Positions 40,608-49,139 are shown, counted from the stretch's first letter. The stretch is 64,000 nt of DNA from JAZNQL01 sp045531205 (GCA_045531205.1 JAZSDN010000002.1:1-64000); one strand, 5' to 3'. Made by a program: numbers and translations. Notes: generated by a model from the letters alone, not told the origin.

Positions 40608-41141
40608 TTAAACTGCGCCGCATATATTTTCATAATTTATGAGGTCAGACGGATTACAGCTTAAAATTTGAGCCAATATTAGTAGCTGATACGGTGTCGG
40701 CAGGCAAACAGAATTTTCAAACTTTGAATACAGAGCAATATCAACCGATTTATCGTGTTTTCTCATTTTTGCAACGACTTCCGCTTGTTTCATATTTTTG
40801 GCAAGTCGAATGTTCTTAATGTTATTTTCAAAGTTGATTTGCATATCATTAAGCCCGTTAAGGATTCTGTTAATCTTTCGGAGCGGAGCAAAATTACTTT
40901 TGGCTTTGTTGGTACATTCCTTTTTAAAAGCTTTGATTATTTTTAAATCATCTGTACGATAAAAACCTTTGTTACCGCCGCTTCTTATAAGTATAAAATT
41001 ATCGCCCGTATCTAACAAACTTAAATCATGTAAAATTTGTCTTGCTTTTCTTTCGCTTACATTCCAAGTCTTGCAAAGTTCGGCGTATGTAACTGCGTTT
41101 TCTTTGCCAACAGGAATTGACTGCCAATATTGTTCAAGCAT
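40608..41141 (-). CDS. Transcription regulator with winged-helix and XRE domains
   Basis: 177 residues. N-terminal TYAELCKTWNVSERKARQIL HDLS is a DNA-binding helix pair; after a helical linker, IKNIRLAKNMKQAEVVAKMR ... YSKFENSVCLPTPYQLLILA is an XRE helix-turn-helix. A second repressor-type protein within the early operon, likely modulating early genes. Confidence 0.75.
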   Translation of the reverse strand: MLEQYWQSIPVGKENAVTYAELCKTWNVSERKARQILHDLSLLDTGDNFILIRSGGNKGFYRTDDLKIIKAFKKECTNKAKSNFAPLRKINRILNGLNDMQINFENNIKNIRLAKNMKQAEVVAKMRKHDKSVDIALYSKFENSVCLPTPYQLLILAQILSCNPSDLINYENICGAV

Positions 41142-41153
41142 TGTTATTCCTCC

Positions 41154-41642
41154 TTAATTATCTGTTACCACATAACCAAACGGCACTATACCCTTAACAA
41201 TATTCTTCCAATGAGCAATTACATTGGGGTGAGCGGTAGTCTTTGTTTCAAGATTTTCTTTTGCGATATCTTGAATTTTTGTCCAAGTGTCTTTTCGTAT
41301 TGTTTTTTCAAACTTATCGGCATATTGCGGAAAGAGCATATCATCATAGTTAAGTATTCTCATACCTGTTTCATTTGATGTGTAACTCCATTGTCTTATG
41401 AAATCCCACATAACAAAACCCGCTTGAAATCCTGTTATACCGCCGTTCTCGCTTGTGTCTGCCGCCCAAGCAGCCGCCAAAGCACAAGCTGAAACTGCGT
41501 GACAAATTGTTCCGTAATCGTGTTCATAATCATTCATTATATGATTAATAAAATTTGGTAAAGTTTCAATGGTCTGTTTTTTTGCTTCTGCAAACCATTC
41601 TTTTTCAAGGTGCATTTCTTCTGTTGCAATAATCTTACTCAT
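41154..41642 (-). CDS. Conserved phage protein of unknown function
   Basis: 162 residues. HAVSACALAAAWAADTSENG GITGFQAGFVMWDFIRQWSY and GMRILNYDDMLFPQYADKFE look like a conserved phage family seen next to SSB in Clostridia phages. No catalytic motif. RBS AAGGAGG; spaced 12 nt after the SSB gene. Confidence 0.65.
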   Translation of the reverse strand: MSKIIATEEMHLEKEWFAEAKKQTIETLPNFINHIMNDYEHDYGTICHAVSACALAAAWAADTSENGGITGFQAGFVMWDFIRQWSYTSNETGMRILNYDDMLFPQYADKFEKTIRKDTWTKIQDIAKENLETKTTAHPNVIAHWKNIVKGIVPFGYVVTDN

Positions 41643-41654
41643 AATTATTCCTCC

Positions 41655-42083
41655 TTAAAATGGTAAATCATCATCATCGGGTATATCCTGATAATCAAAA
41701 TCATCATCTGCCGAAATATTCATTGACGGCGTAGGACTTGCGGAAGGTGTTGAATTTTCATTTTTGCCACCGCAGAAACTCACATTATCCGCTACAATTT
41801 CAACGGCTTTTCTCTTGTTGCCGTTCTTATCCTCATAATTACGGGTCTGAATGTAACCCTGAATAGCAATCATTGAACCCTTGCGGAAATACTTGCAGAT
41901 AAATTCTGCCGTCTGTCGCCAAGCGATAACATCAATAAAATCTGCCTGTTTTTCCTCACCCTGCTTTGTAAATCGTCTGTCAACCGCAACCGTGATTGAG
42001 GTTACGGAAATTCCGCTGCCCGTCGTTACACGCAATTCGGGGTCTGCAACCAATCTGCCCATAATAACCGCATTATTAAGCAT
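41655..42083 (-). CDS. ssb: Single-stranded DNA-binding protein
   Basis: 142 residues from MLNNAVIMGRLVADPELRVT. The OB fold (ITVAVDRRFTKQGEEKQADF IDVIAW; KGSMIAIQGYIQTRNYEDKN G) and the acidic tail DDFDYQDIPDDDDLPF are diagnostic. The tail docks partner replication proteins. The start overlaps the zinc-ribbon gene by 8 nt. Confidence 0.95.
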   Translation of the reverse strand: MLNNAVIMGRLVADPELRVTTGSGISVTSITVAVDRRFTKQGEEKQADFIDVIAWRQTAEFICKYFRKGSMIAIQGYIQTRNYEDKNGNKRKAVEIVADNVSFCGGKNENSTPSASPTPSMNISADDDFDYQDIPDDDDLPF

Positions 42084-42234
42084 TTTTCTTACCTTCACTT
42101 TCGTTGGATTCTTTTGTTTTCTTGCTTGATGTAAACTCTGCCAATCTGCCGCAGTCCTCACAACGCCAAGTGCCGCCGCCCTCGTCGTCGTCATAAAAAT
42201 CCGTGCCACCGCACTTGCATTTTTTAAAAACCAT
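42076..42234 (-). CDS. 52-residue zinc-ribbon protein
   Basis: MVFKKCKCGGTDFYDDDEGG then GTWRCEDCGRLAEF and a Lys/Ser-rich tail. CxC...CxxC zinc ribbon. GAGGTG precedes the ATG, and the stop overlaps the ssb start. Similar small ribbons accompany ssb in related phages. Confidence 0.7.
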   Translation of the reverse strand: MVFKKCKCGGTDFYDDDEGGGTWRCEDCGRLAEFTSSKKTKESNESEGKKNA

Positions 42235-42243
42235 AATATCACC

Positions 42244-42894
42244 TCACTTTTTAAATTCCGTTTGCAAATGCAAAACTTTACAAAGATACTCGTCAAGTTT
42301 AATTCCGTATATATGGTGTTTCTCAAAAAACGCATTGCCCTCTGTGTGTGCTTGCTGGTGGTGTATACGGCATAATGCTATTGCTTCCATTCCGATATGA
42401 CTGATTTTGTTACGGTTTCTTCCCATTCCTACCGCTGTGGTATGGTGAACATCGGCTCTTGCATTACATACTGCACACCGCCTGTGTTCAAGGCAGGAAT
42501 AAAGATATTTGCCTATATCGTCTGTTTGGTTCAAAAGCGTGTCTTTTGTAGGTACACCGTGATAGAAACAAAAATCAATCAAATAACTTATAAATTCTCT
42601 TGCTATTGACATATCACAATCGCTTAAACTGAATGGTTCATAACCTTTTTCAAGCCTAAAATCAAAGGCTAAAAATTTTCTTATGTATTCGGGTTCGTGT
42701 CCGCACCAAACGGCTATATCCCTAATGAGTGCAAAAACCTTTCGCCTTTGCTCTGCCGATATTTCTCTACCGTCCGTCAATCTTATCTCGATTACATCAA
42801 CTTGTTTTTGCAATAATTCACGGTCAATAGCAACAAGGGGCTTTACGCTCAACACTTCACCGTCATAGCCTACTATTTTTGCCGTTGCTATCAT
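42244..42894 (-). CDS. Putative HNHc nuclease
   Basis: 216 residues. The N-terminal beta domain (VDVIEIRLTDGREISAEQRR KVFALI) is followed by RRCAVCNARADVHHTTAVGM GR, then ISHIGMEAIALCRIHHQQAH, a Cys-containing HNH site. This is the phage HNHc family found beside recombination genes. Likely acts on recombination intermediates. Confidence 0.85.
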   Translation of the reverse strand: MIATAKIVGYDGEVLSVKPLVAIDRELLQKQVDVIEIRLTDGREISAEQRRKVFALIRDIAVWCGHEPEYIRKFLAFDFRLEKGYEPFSLSDCDMSIAREFISYLIDFCFYHGVPTKDTLLNQTDDIGKYLYSCLEHRRCAVCNARADVHHTTAVGMGRNRNKISHIGMEAIALCRIHHQQAHTEGNAFFEKHHIYGIKLDEYLCKVLHLQTEFKK

Positions 42895-42896
42895 TG

Positions 42897-43064
42897 TTAA
42901 AGCTCCTTTACTACAACTGCCGCAAAATAGGGAGTTATTAAACCGTGGGGATTGTAACCAACGGAAACACTTAACGGTTCGATATTATGGTGTATACACC
43001 AATCGTTAATAAACTGTTGTAAATCTGACAATGTTTCCGCTGCAAATGTTTCAACTTTATTCAT
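42897..43064 (-). CDS. Hypothetical 55-residue protein
   Basis: Starts MNKVETFAAETLSDLQQFIN, then IEPLSVSVGYNPHGLITPYF. Overlaps the end of the MBL gene by 8 nt and is followed by the HNHc gene after 2 nt. Phage family, function unknown. Confidence 0.65.
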   Translation of the reverse strand: MNKVETFAAETLSDLQQFINDWCIHHNIEPLSVSVGYNPHGLITPYFAAVVVKEL

Positions 43065-43728
43065 CGTGATACCCCCAATCTTCCACATTTTCGGCTTTGT
43101 CTTTGTGACCGTGCAAAAACACATAATCGCTGTTATTTCCCATATTTTCAAGCAAAAATTCATCTGCTTGCTCTTTGCTCAAATGCCTGCTTGCAACATT
43201 TAATTCGTAGCAATATTCGCCTGTTTCAAGTTTTCTGTTTATGCGTTCTTGCAAATCATCAGCTTCGTAATTTGCTTCAATCATATAGAGGTCATATTCC
43301 TTTGCTGATATTCCGTCAAGGTGTTCTGTGTCAGTGCAATAAATAGCTTTTTTGCCATTTGCAAATACTCTATAACCGCAGTTTGGAACATCGTGATATA
43401 ATTTGACGGGTGACACCTTAAAAGCTCTGTAATCGTATAATTTGCCGATTTCCAGCACATCAATGTTTCGGGGATTTGCCCCTGCATTTACAAGGTAGTT
43501 TACAAGCCATTCACAACAAGCAAAGCGGAGTGTTGGTCTTTCCTTTGCAAGTCGGCTTATTGTTGTTTTGTTGAAATGGTCGCCGTGTTCGTGCGTAAGC
43601 AAAACAATCTGTAACTGCCTGTAAACATCTTTAAGGGCTTTAAAGGGTATGCCGCAGTCTATGAGGATATTATTATTTAAAACTACGGCGTTACCCTGTG
43701 AACCTGTTGATATAATGTTATATTCCAT
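43057..43728 (-). CDS. MBL-fold metallohydrolase (nuclease-like)
   Basis: 223 residues from MEYNIISTGSQGNAVVLNNN with GAGGGGG upstream. LTHEHGDHFNKTTISRLA carries the HxHxDH motif, and AIYCTDTEHLD and SRHLSKEQADEFLLE add further ligands. Related to YycJ-type exonucleases. Near the Bet recombinase, it may supply the exonuclease step. Confidence 0.8.
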   Translation of the reverse strand: MEYNIISTGSQGNAVVLNNNILIDCGIPFKALKDVYRQLQIVLLTHEHGDHFNKTTISRLAKERPTLRFACCEWLVNYLVNAGANPRNIDVLEIGKLYDYRAFKVSPVKLYHDVPNCGYRVFANGKKAIYCTDTEHLDGISAKEYDLYMIEANYEADDLQERINRKLETGEYCYELNVASRHLSKEQADEFLLENMGNNSDYVFLHGHKDKAENVEDWGYHDE

Positions 43729-43762
43729 AATTCCCCCTCTGAAATGTTTCAAAGTGACGCAT
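43718..43762 (-). other. Short leader ORF MRHFETFQRGNYGI before the MBL gene
   Basis: 14 codons, starting TAATG at the stop of the upstream gene and stopping just after the MBL start. Shares its first codons and surrounding DNA with the leader before DUF4314 (47487-47552). Confidence 0.4.
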
Positions 43763-44757
43763 TAAATATGACAATCAACAATGGTTATGTAATCATCATC
43801 ACCTGCATTATCGAAAACATTCTTTTTATAGTTTTTGATAAAATCGACAACCTGATTTTCTTCCGAGATAGAAACAGCCCACCAACCCATTTCACCTTTT
43901 GCAATCCAGTTACCGTTTTTGTCAATAACTGCGTAAGTGTTAAAAGTGGCTGTGCATTCTGCATAGGTTTCTTTGTCTTTGTATGTCTTTGTATAATAAG
44001 TGGGTTTATAATAGTTACTTTTAATTAGTTCTTTATCTGCGTCATTAAGGGGCGGCTGTTCTTCTACCACCAATTCCCAAAACCTTTTTGCTTCATCATA
44101 ATTTTTTTGATAATCGGTAAACACCAAATCCTTAATTCTTGCAGAATCTACCTTTTTATAATCCCCAAGTGAAAAATACGGGTTTTCATTTCCCCAACCC
44201 CACGATTTCTCACCTATACCGCAATTTTCGCAAGTAACAGGGACTTTGAGCATTCCAGCCCACCTGCCACCGACCTGATACCAGTCCCATTTTGCATTAG
44301 GATTTTCCCAATAGCCATAATCAAGGGTTTCGGGGTCTTTTTTTGCTTCGTGATAATCTTCAAGGTATTCTTCAAAAGTCGAATATATCTCTTTCCACGG
44401 TATTTCAACTTTTTCTGCACCAATCTCGGCAAGGTTTTTTTCTACTTTATATATGTTGTTTAAAAAGCTATGTGCTGTTTCTTTGCCCTTTAATCTTGCC
44501 TTTTCATACTCGGCTTCGGTTGTTTCTTCATATAAGCAATCACTCCACGGATAAACAAGAGTTCCGTCTTTAAGTTTAACTCTTTCTGTTGTGCCTGTTT
44601 CATATTCGTCTTTATATTCTTTGCTCAAACTATGAAACTCCATATACTCTCTCGGGCAATCACCCATATTATTTTCTTGAAATGGAGCAAGAGCCTTTTC
44701 AATTTTTTCTTTGGTCGGAATTCCCTCTGTAATAACCGCAACTGTAAAATGTGACAT
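43762..44757 (-). CDS. Conserved phage protein of unknown function
   Basis: 331 residues from MSHFTVAVITEGIPTKEKIE with AAGGAGG upstream. Contains Trp-rich blocks YWENPNAKWDWYQVGGRWAG M and a CENCG site. The SHFTVAV start and the KWDWYxxGGRW core recur in unrelated phages and bacteria, but the function is not known. Confidence 0.7.
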   Translation of the reverse strand: MSHFTVAVITEGIPTKEKIEKALAPFQENNMGDCPREYMEFHSLSKEYKDEYETGTTERVKLKDGTLVYPWSDCLYEETTEAEYEKARLKGKETAHSFLNNIYKVEKNLAEIGAEKVEIPWKEIYSTFEEYLEDYHEAKKDPETLDYGYWENPNAKWDWYQVGGRWAGMLKVPVTCENCGIGEKSWGWGNENPYFSLGDYKKVDSARIKDLVFTDYQKNYDEAKRFWELVVEEQPPLNDADKELIKSNYYKPTYYTKTYKDKETYAECTATFNTYAVIDKNGNWIAKGEMGWWAVSISEENQVVDFIKNYKKNVFDNAGDDDYITIVDCHI

Positions 44758-44767
44758 ATAAACCTCC

Positions 44768-45481
44768 TTAAATATCACTCATTGATACAACACCGTCATT
44801 CACGGGGGGTGTTTCAACAACTGTCGGTTCGCCCTGCATAATAACCGTTCTGTCATTTGTTACGGTATTTTCATTCGGCAGCTCAACACCCATTTCCTCG
44901 GCTTCGTACAGACCGCCCAAATCCTCAATAAAGGTTTCACGCAAAGCACGTACTTTTGCAACCTTTTCAACCATTGTTGCACCCTTGCCGCTCCAATTTG
45001 AATTGAGGTCGCCGTTTTTGGTTTTCTGTGCAACTTCATCAAATGCAACTGAACAATATGTAGGGTGTTCCCAATTCTTGCGATAAACGATAGCCCAACC
45101 GCCGACAAGGTTTTCTTTTGATTTTAAATAGAATGTACCCCTGCGTTCGGTAATATCACCCGTTGCAATGTTTTCAACGATAACGCCGCTCTCCATTCCG
45201 TTGTATTCGGGATTGCGGATTGCTCTTTTCAAAACTGCGTCCTTACCGACAACAATCTGTGCAGGCTGATTTCCAAACTTAATGCAATAAACCTCTTTTA
45301 AGAAAGGGTTTAAACCTCTTACTTTGCAAAGCTCCGTAAAGAATTTAAACTCCTGCATAGTAATAGGTGCGTCTGTGCCTACGATATAATCCTGTACGAT
45401 TTTGGGAGATAATTTAATCTCGTTTCCGTCAACCTCAAAAACTACTGACAATTCTTTCTTTTCCTGTGTTGCATTACTCAT
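44768..45481 (-). CDS. bet: Phage recombinase Bet (RecT/Red-beta family)
   Basis: 237 residues from MSNATQEKKELSVVFEVDGN. ITMQEFKFFTELCKVRGLNP FLKEVY, GMESGVIVENIATGDITERR and WSGKGATMVEKVAKVRALRE TF are characteristic of Bet single-strand annealing proteins. Works with the SSB, MBL and RusA genes nearby in phage recombination. Confidence 0.9.
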   Translation of the reverse strand: MSNATQEKKELSVVFEVDGNEIKLSPKIVQDYIVGTDAPITMQEFKFFTELCKVRGLNPFLKEVYCIKFGNQPAQIVVGKDAVLKRAIRNPEYNGMESGVIVENIATGDITERRGTFYLKSKENLVGGWAIVYRKNWEHPTYCSVAFDEVAQKTKNGDLNSNWSGKGATMVEKVAKVRALRETFIEDLGGLYEAEEMGVELPNENTVTNDRTVIMQGEPTVVETPPVNDGVVSMSDI

Positions 45482-45695
45482 TGTTTGTTTCCTCACTTTC
45501 TATGATTTCTACTGTTGCAATAACATTTTCAAGACACTTTATTGTCTTTTTTGCCATTTCATAAGATTTTTTTCTTTTTGCTTCTAATTCAGTGTTTTGT
45601 GGGTGATAAGCACACTGTTCATATCGGCTCACACCCTCTTTGGCAGCTTCATACCAATATGTCAAAACATCAATCGGAATTTGAATATTACTCAT
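45474..45695 (-). CDS. Hypothetical 73-residue protein
   Basis: MSNIQIPIDVLTYWYEAAKE, then Lys/Glu-rich helix ELEAKRKKSYEMAKKTIKCL. Between DUF1351 and bet genes with overlaps at both ends. Function unknown. Confidence 0.6.
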   Translation of the reverse strand: MSNIQIPIDVLTYWYEAAKEGVSRYEQCAYHPQNTELEAKRKKSYEMAKKTIKCLENVIATVEIIESEETNNE

Positions 45696-46521
45696 AATCA
45701 TATCCACCGTTATTTAAAAATTCTTTTAATGCTCTCAATTTTGTTCGTGTACCCTTAACTGTGAAACGAAGTGTTAAAATTTCTTCTTCCTCAACGGGTG
45801 GTGCAATCGGTTCTGCGGTAGGCGGTGTCAGTGTTTCAACAACCGTTTCAACCTTTTTTCTTGCTGCAATACAAGCTTCCTCTCTTGCCTTGCGTTCTTC
45901 TTCTTTGGCTTTGGCTTCCTCAATCGCCTTATGACGATTTGCAACGGTTGTTATCGCCGCCGACGCATTCAGGGTACGCTTATATTCAACAAGAATCTCT
46001 GTCTTGTGTTCCTGCGTATCAATCAGGGTTAAATCATCACAAACACGGTCAATGAATGCCTTTGCTTTCTCTTTAAGGCTTTTTTTGCTTGCAGTTAGAG
46101 TTACATTGATATCGGCGTTTTCATAGGTTATAAAATCAATATCCTTGCTTGCAAGGTATTCATCGAAATATGCCTTTATCTCTGCCGATTTTTCCTCTTT
46201 AAGCTGATTTTCAACGCTATTAATTTTTTTTGTTAAATCGCTTTTTGCTGTTCCAAATGGCTCGGTAATACATTCTTTGTACTTTTCGTCAAAAAGGTCA
46301 TAAGGCAACATTATTGCTTTTTTTACCTCTATGCGTTTTTCTTCCCAATACGCAAATTCTTTATTAAGTTCAGCACGAATAGCCTTTATTTCCTTTACCG
46401 TATCTTCGGTACAAGCAAGGCTCATTGCATTCTTTACTCTTTCGGTAATATCCGCTTTGATTTCCTGTAATCGTTCCTCGATTTCGGGAAGCTGTTTTAC
46501 AACAATAATTTCGTTATTCAT
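45688..46521 (-). CDS. DUF1351 protein
   Basis: 277 residues; long helices (EIEERLQEIKADITERVKNA; NHKAIEEAKAKEEERKAREE with RHKAIEEAKAK in sequence). The DUF1351 family occurs directly upstream of Bet/RecT in many Firmicutes phages. The C-terminus EILTLRFTVKGTRTKLRALK EFL is a compact domain. Probably a recombination accessory. Confidence 0.8.
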   Translation of the reverse strand: MNNEIIVVKQLPEIEERLQEIKADITERVKNAMSLACTEDTVKEIKAIRAELNKEFAYWEEKRIEVKKAIMLPYDLFDEKYKECITEPFGTAKSDLTKKINSVENQLKEEKSAEIKAYFDEYLASKDIDFITYENADINVTLTASKKSLKEKAKAFIDRVCDDLTLIDTQEHKTEILVEYKRTLNASAAITTVANRHKAIEEAKAKEEERKAREEACIAARKKVETVVETLTPPTAEPIAPPVEEEEILTLRFTVKGTRTKLRALKEFLNNGGYDYE

Positions 46522-46702
46522 TTGGTACTCCTTTCATATCAGGTATAACAGGCTCTTTTATATCAAAAATTTCTTTGATAGCTTCAATCGGCAGATTATA
46601 AGAAACATTAAGAATTGCTTTCTCTAACAATCTCAATCTTTCCTCTGACGCAATCAGTTCCGTAAATCGCTCTTTGGTTATTACTATTGTTTCATTGCTC
46701 AT
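46514..46702 (-). CDS. Hypothetical 62-residue protein
   Basis: MSNETIVITKERFTELIASE ERLRLLEKAILN; helical, then KEIFDIKEPVIPDM. Typical small gene before DUF1351. Function unknown. Confidence 0.6.
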   Translation of the reverse strand: MSNETIVITKERFTELIASEERLRLLEKAILNVSYNLPIEAIKEIFDIKEPVIPDMKGVPNE

Positions 46703-46811
46703 TATTCATCTTCCTTTCGTTGTACTTGTTAACAAGGTACTCTATTAATCTCTGATTGTTTATGTACTCCTGCTCAACCAATTTAACTGTGATTTTTCGT
46801 CTGTTTCGCAT
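46692..46811 (-). CDS. 39-residue basic protein
   Basis: MRNRRKITVKLVEQEYINNQ then RLIEYLVNKYNERKMNNEQ. GAGGTTGA precedes the ATG; it overlaps the XRE gene above (29 nt) and the next gene below (11 nt). Small helical protein, function unknown. Confidence 0.6.
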   Translation of the reverse strand: MRNRRKITVKLVEQEYINNQRLIEYLVNKYNERKMNNEQ

Positions 46812-47082
46812 TGCTCAACCTCAATTCTTCAAACCATTTTTTGCATTCCTTGTCTTTAAAAAGTTTTTCATTGTAGGCTTTAAGGTCGGATTTCTGAATT
46901 ACCAAAAGCAAATTTGGCGGTACACTAAAAACCTCTTGTAACCTCTGCCAAAACTCAACCGTTCCCATTCGTTTGCCCTGCTCGACATAACCGTAAATCT
47001 GACGAGTAACACCTATCTTTTCGGCTATTTCTTCTTGTCGCAAACCCAAATCGGAACGAAATTGTCTTAATGCTGTTATCAT
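46783..47082 (-). CDS. XRE-family regulator (Cro-like)
   Basis: 99 residues from MITALRQFRSDLGLRQEEIA with AAAGGGGG upstream. EKIGVTRQIYGYVEQGKRMG is the helix-turn-helix. The tail from LKAYNEKLFKDKECKKWFEE is helical. First DNA-binding protein of the early operon, so a Cro-like role is likely. Confidence 0.75.
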   Translation of the reverse strand: MITALRQFRSDLGLRQEEIAEKIGVTRQIYGYVEQGKRMGTVEFWQRLQEVFSVPPNLLLVIQKSDLKAYNEKLFKDKECKKWFEELRLSNAKQTKNHS

Positions 47083-47097
47083 TTTAAACACCCCCTT

Positions 47098-47286
47098 TCA
47101 ATTAACCCTTAACGGGTGTATCAAATAGTTAATATCTTTTGATTGATAAAGATAATCTGATACCTTAATAGGTTTGTCTGCCCTTGTTTCACAGAAATCA
47201 TGAGCAGCAGCTAAACTCTTATATGCTTCGGCATTTATATGGCTACAACCACTTGCGTATAAAACGCTGACAGCATACACATACAT
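47098..47286 (-). CDS. Hypothetical 62-residue protein
   Basis: MYVYAVSVLYASGCSHINAE then SLAAAHDFCETRADKPIKVS. AAGGGGTGA precedes the ATG. Unrecognised small early protein. Confidence 0.55.
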   Translation of the reverse strand: MYVYAVSVLYASGCSHINAEAYKSLAAAHDFCETRADKPIKVSDYLYQSKDINYLIHPLRVN

Positions 47287-47293
47287 TTTTAAT

Positions 47294-47512
47294 TCACCCC
47301 TTATCACCTAATATGACAATTTCATCAACATCGGGAATTACACTCAAAGTGCTGCCCGTGTCCCATTGAACAAGTATGTTTCCGATACCGTCTACGCCCA
47401 TTACCGTACCCAATGTTCCATAAGGTGGAGCTTGTTCATCGTCCATTCGTTTCAACATTATTCTTGTTCCTTCGGGGTACTGCTCTTTAATAAACTTTAC
47501 TTTTTCTCGCAT
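47294..47512 (-). CDS. DUF4314 protein
   Basis: 72 residues: FIKEQYPEGTRIMLKRMDDE, GTLGTVMGVDGIGNILVQWD TGSTL. This is the DUF4314 family, a small beta-barrel common in phages and conjugative elements. Function unknown. A leader ORF overlaps its RBS. Confidence 0.85.
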   Translation of the reverse strand: MREKVKFIKEQYPEGTRIMLKRMDDEQAPPYGTLGTVMGVDGIGNILVQWDTGSTLSVIPDVDEIVILGDKG

Positions 47513-47552
47513 TTTTTATCGTTCCTTTCGATAATGTTTCAAAGTGTGTCAT
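47487..47552 (-). other. Short leader ORF MTHFETLSKG... before DUF4314
   Basis: 21 codons from TTAATG; overlaps the RBS and first codons of the DUF4314 gene, an arrangement suited to translational coupling. One of four leaders of the M-x-[HR]-[FN]-E-T type. Confidence 0.4.
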
Positions 47553-47579
47553 TAAGGGTAAAATAGTAGTTTTATGTTG

Positions 47580-47786
47580 TTATCGTGTATATACATTTGT
47601 AACGGAATATTCAAACTCTATATAAAGCCTAAAATCTTTTCCGCACTCGTTACAATGACAATCAACATAATAATGTCCGTTTCCGTCTGCCTTAAATTCA
47701 ATTTCATCTGTGCTATACTCATAGCAATCATTATTTTTACAATGTGGGCAAATCATTACATCATAAATAGTTTTATTGTTTTTCAT
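47580..47786 (-). CDS. Small zinc-ribbon protein
   Basis: 68 residues from MKNNKTIYDVMICPHCKNND. CPHCKNNDCYEY and CHCNECGKDFRLYIEF form a two-knuckle zinc ribbon. Probably nucleic-acid- or protein-binding; function unknown. Confidence 0.7.
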   Translation of the reverse strand: MKNNKTIYDVMICPHCKNNDCYEYSTDEIEFKADGNGHYYVDCHCNECGKDFRLYIEFEYSVTNVYTR

Positions 47787-47857
47787 TATTAAATCCTCCA
47801 CTTAAAATGTGATTTTTGTATTGCGGGCGGTTTTGCCGCCGCCCTCGGCTTTGGTTG

Positions 47858-48250
47858 TTAAAACACTCTAAATCTTACTTCGTTTGTTTCAAAATATATG
47901 TGCCCGTCATTTTCAAGATAATGTCTATACCACGGACTATAATTAAGTTTTTTACGCCATTTTTTATACAAATAAAAGCTTTTTTTTCGATACCAACAAA
48001 AGGCTTGACGTCTTTCTGTTTCGTTCAATCTGTCAAATTCATCTAAAAACTTTTTAATATATTCGTACATTAGTTCGCCGTTTTCTGCCTTATATTTCTC
48101 GTTACATTCTCGTTCAAAATCCATAGGGTTATAGTGAAAGTTGTAATCCTCAAAAAAAACGTGTAATGGATTATGTATAGAATATTGACATATCATAGCC
48201 GCTTTTTTTGCGGCAACAATAACAGGTGTATCGTTTTTGAAAATCTTCAT
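47858..48250 (-). CDS. Hypothetical 130-residue protein
   Basis: MKIFKNDTPVIVAAKKAAMI, then aromatic-rich RRQAFCWYRKKSFYLYKKWR and a beta end HIYFETNEVRFRVF. Basic and Tyr/Trp-rich. No family recognised. A GC-rich hairpin (about 47825-47844) follows its stop. Confidence 0.55.
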   Translation of the reverse strand: MKIFKNDTPVIVAAKKAAMICQYSIHNPLHVFFEDYNFHYNPMDFERECNEKYKAENGELMYEYIKKFLDEFDRLNETERRQAFCWYRKKSFYLYKKWRKKLNYSPWYRHYLENDGHIYFETNEVRFRVF

Positions 48251-48252
48251 TT

Positions 48253-48432
48253 TTACACCTCTCTTACATCTAAAACTTCATATCCGTCACCGTCATTGCG
48301 TGTTTCTTCGCTAAACAAACTTACAATGCGGTATTTTGCGGAATTTTCGTCTTTTGCTTCAATTTCAAATGTAGCCTTTGTATACTTTTCTTTGTTTTTG
48401 TAAATCTGAATGGTTACTATGTAATTTTGCAT
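48253..48432 (-). CDS. Hypothetical 59-residue protein
   Basis: MQNYIVTIQIYKNKEKYTKA then TFEIEAKDENSAKYRIVSLF and GYEVLDVREV. Two beta-alpha-like repeats. AGGTGTAAG precedes the ATG; stop/start spacing with neighbours is tight. Function unknown. Confidence 0.65.
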   Translation of the reverse strand: MQNYIVTIQIYKNKEKYTKATFEIEAKDENSAKYRIVSLFSEETRNDGDGYEVLDVREV

Positions 48433-48436
48433 TTTC

Positions 48437-48694
48437 TTACACCTCTTTCACTATATAACTATCAATATGCTTGAAACTTAAAGCTTTGTTTGCGTATGTG
48501 ATTATATGATTTATTGCGGCAGCTTCTGTTTTAAAAACTCTATCGCTTTTTCCGTCCTCGTCAACTATTACGCTGTCTTTTTTGTTGTAGCGGTAATCAT
48601 CAACAAGCACTCTAAAGCCGTCAACCATAAATGCTTCTCTAATTCTAAACTGTTTAACTTCTTCGCCGTTTTTCATTAAGACAATGTTTTTCAT
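48437..48694 (-). CDS. Hypothetical 85-residue protein
   Basis: MKNIVLMKNGEEVKQFRIRE, VLVDDYRYNKKDSVIVDEDG. Small beta-rich protein, first gene after the early promoter. Function unknown. Confidence 0.6.
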   Translation of the reverse strand: MKNIVLMKNGEEVKQFRIREAFMVDGFRVLVDDYRYNKKDSVIVDEDGKSDRVFKTEAAAINHIITYANKALSFKHIDSYIVKEV

Positions 48695-48744
48695 TGTTTT
48701 ACTTCCTTTCGTTTTGAGGTTTGTTCCTCTTGTTTACATATATT

Positions 48745-48782
48745 ATTATACAGATTTTTATGTATAATTCTATTCGCATTTT
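48745..48782 (-). promoter_or_regulatory. Early promoter with upstream box
   Basis: TATAAT (48745-48750) preceded by CTG, and AAAATGCGAAT (48772-48782) ending 21 bp upstream. The same box and spacing occur at 55808-55845. Near it, TGTGAA-ACA-TTCACA (48801-48815 area) is a perfect inverted repeat that may be an operator. No good -35 hexamer, so activation or repression by a bound protein is likely. The rest of 48783-48879 holds no gene. Confidence 0.6.
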
Positions 48783-48879
48783 TCACAAAGTTTCATTAAA
48801 GATTTTGTGAATGTTTCACAATGCAACGAAATGTAAACAAAATGACACATCAAAGGCATTTTTTAAAGGGCGTAAGCCC

Positions 48880-49092
48880 TCATAACATTTTAAATATGAT
48901 ATCTATGTAATGTTCCCATTGTTTATATGTAATAAGCCCAAATTCAACGGCTAAATCTGCTGCTCCAAGTACCTTTGTTGCTAACATAACTTGTTTTGCT
49001 TTATCGTCAACTTTTTTTGCATATTCAATATCTTGCTCAATTCTGTTTTGAGCGGTCTGCCCTTTCTTGTTTGTTAAAGGCTTATGTTCCAT
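48880..49092 (-). CDS. Hypothetical 70-residue protein, divergent from repressor
   Basis: MEHKPLTNKKGQTAQNRIEQ, KVLGAADLAVEFGLITYKQW. Alpha-helical. It has its own promoter and faces away from the repressor, so it could be an anti-repressor or excision-related protein. That is only positional inference. Confidence 0.55.
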   Translation of the reverse strand: MEHKPLTNKKGQTAQNRIEQDIEYAKKVDDKAKQVMLATKVLGAADLAVEFGLITYKQWEHYIDIIFKML

Positions 49093-49139
49093 TGAAACAC
49101 CTCGTTATCATTTTCAGATATTTGCTAACTTTCGATATC

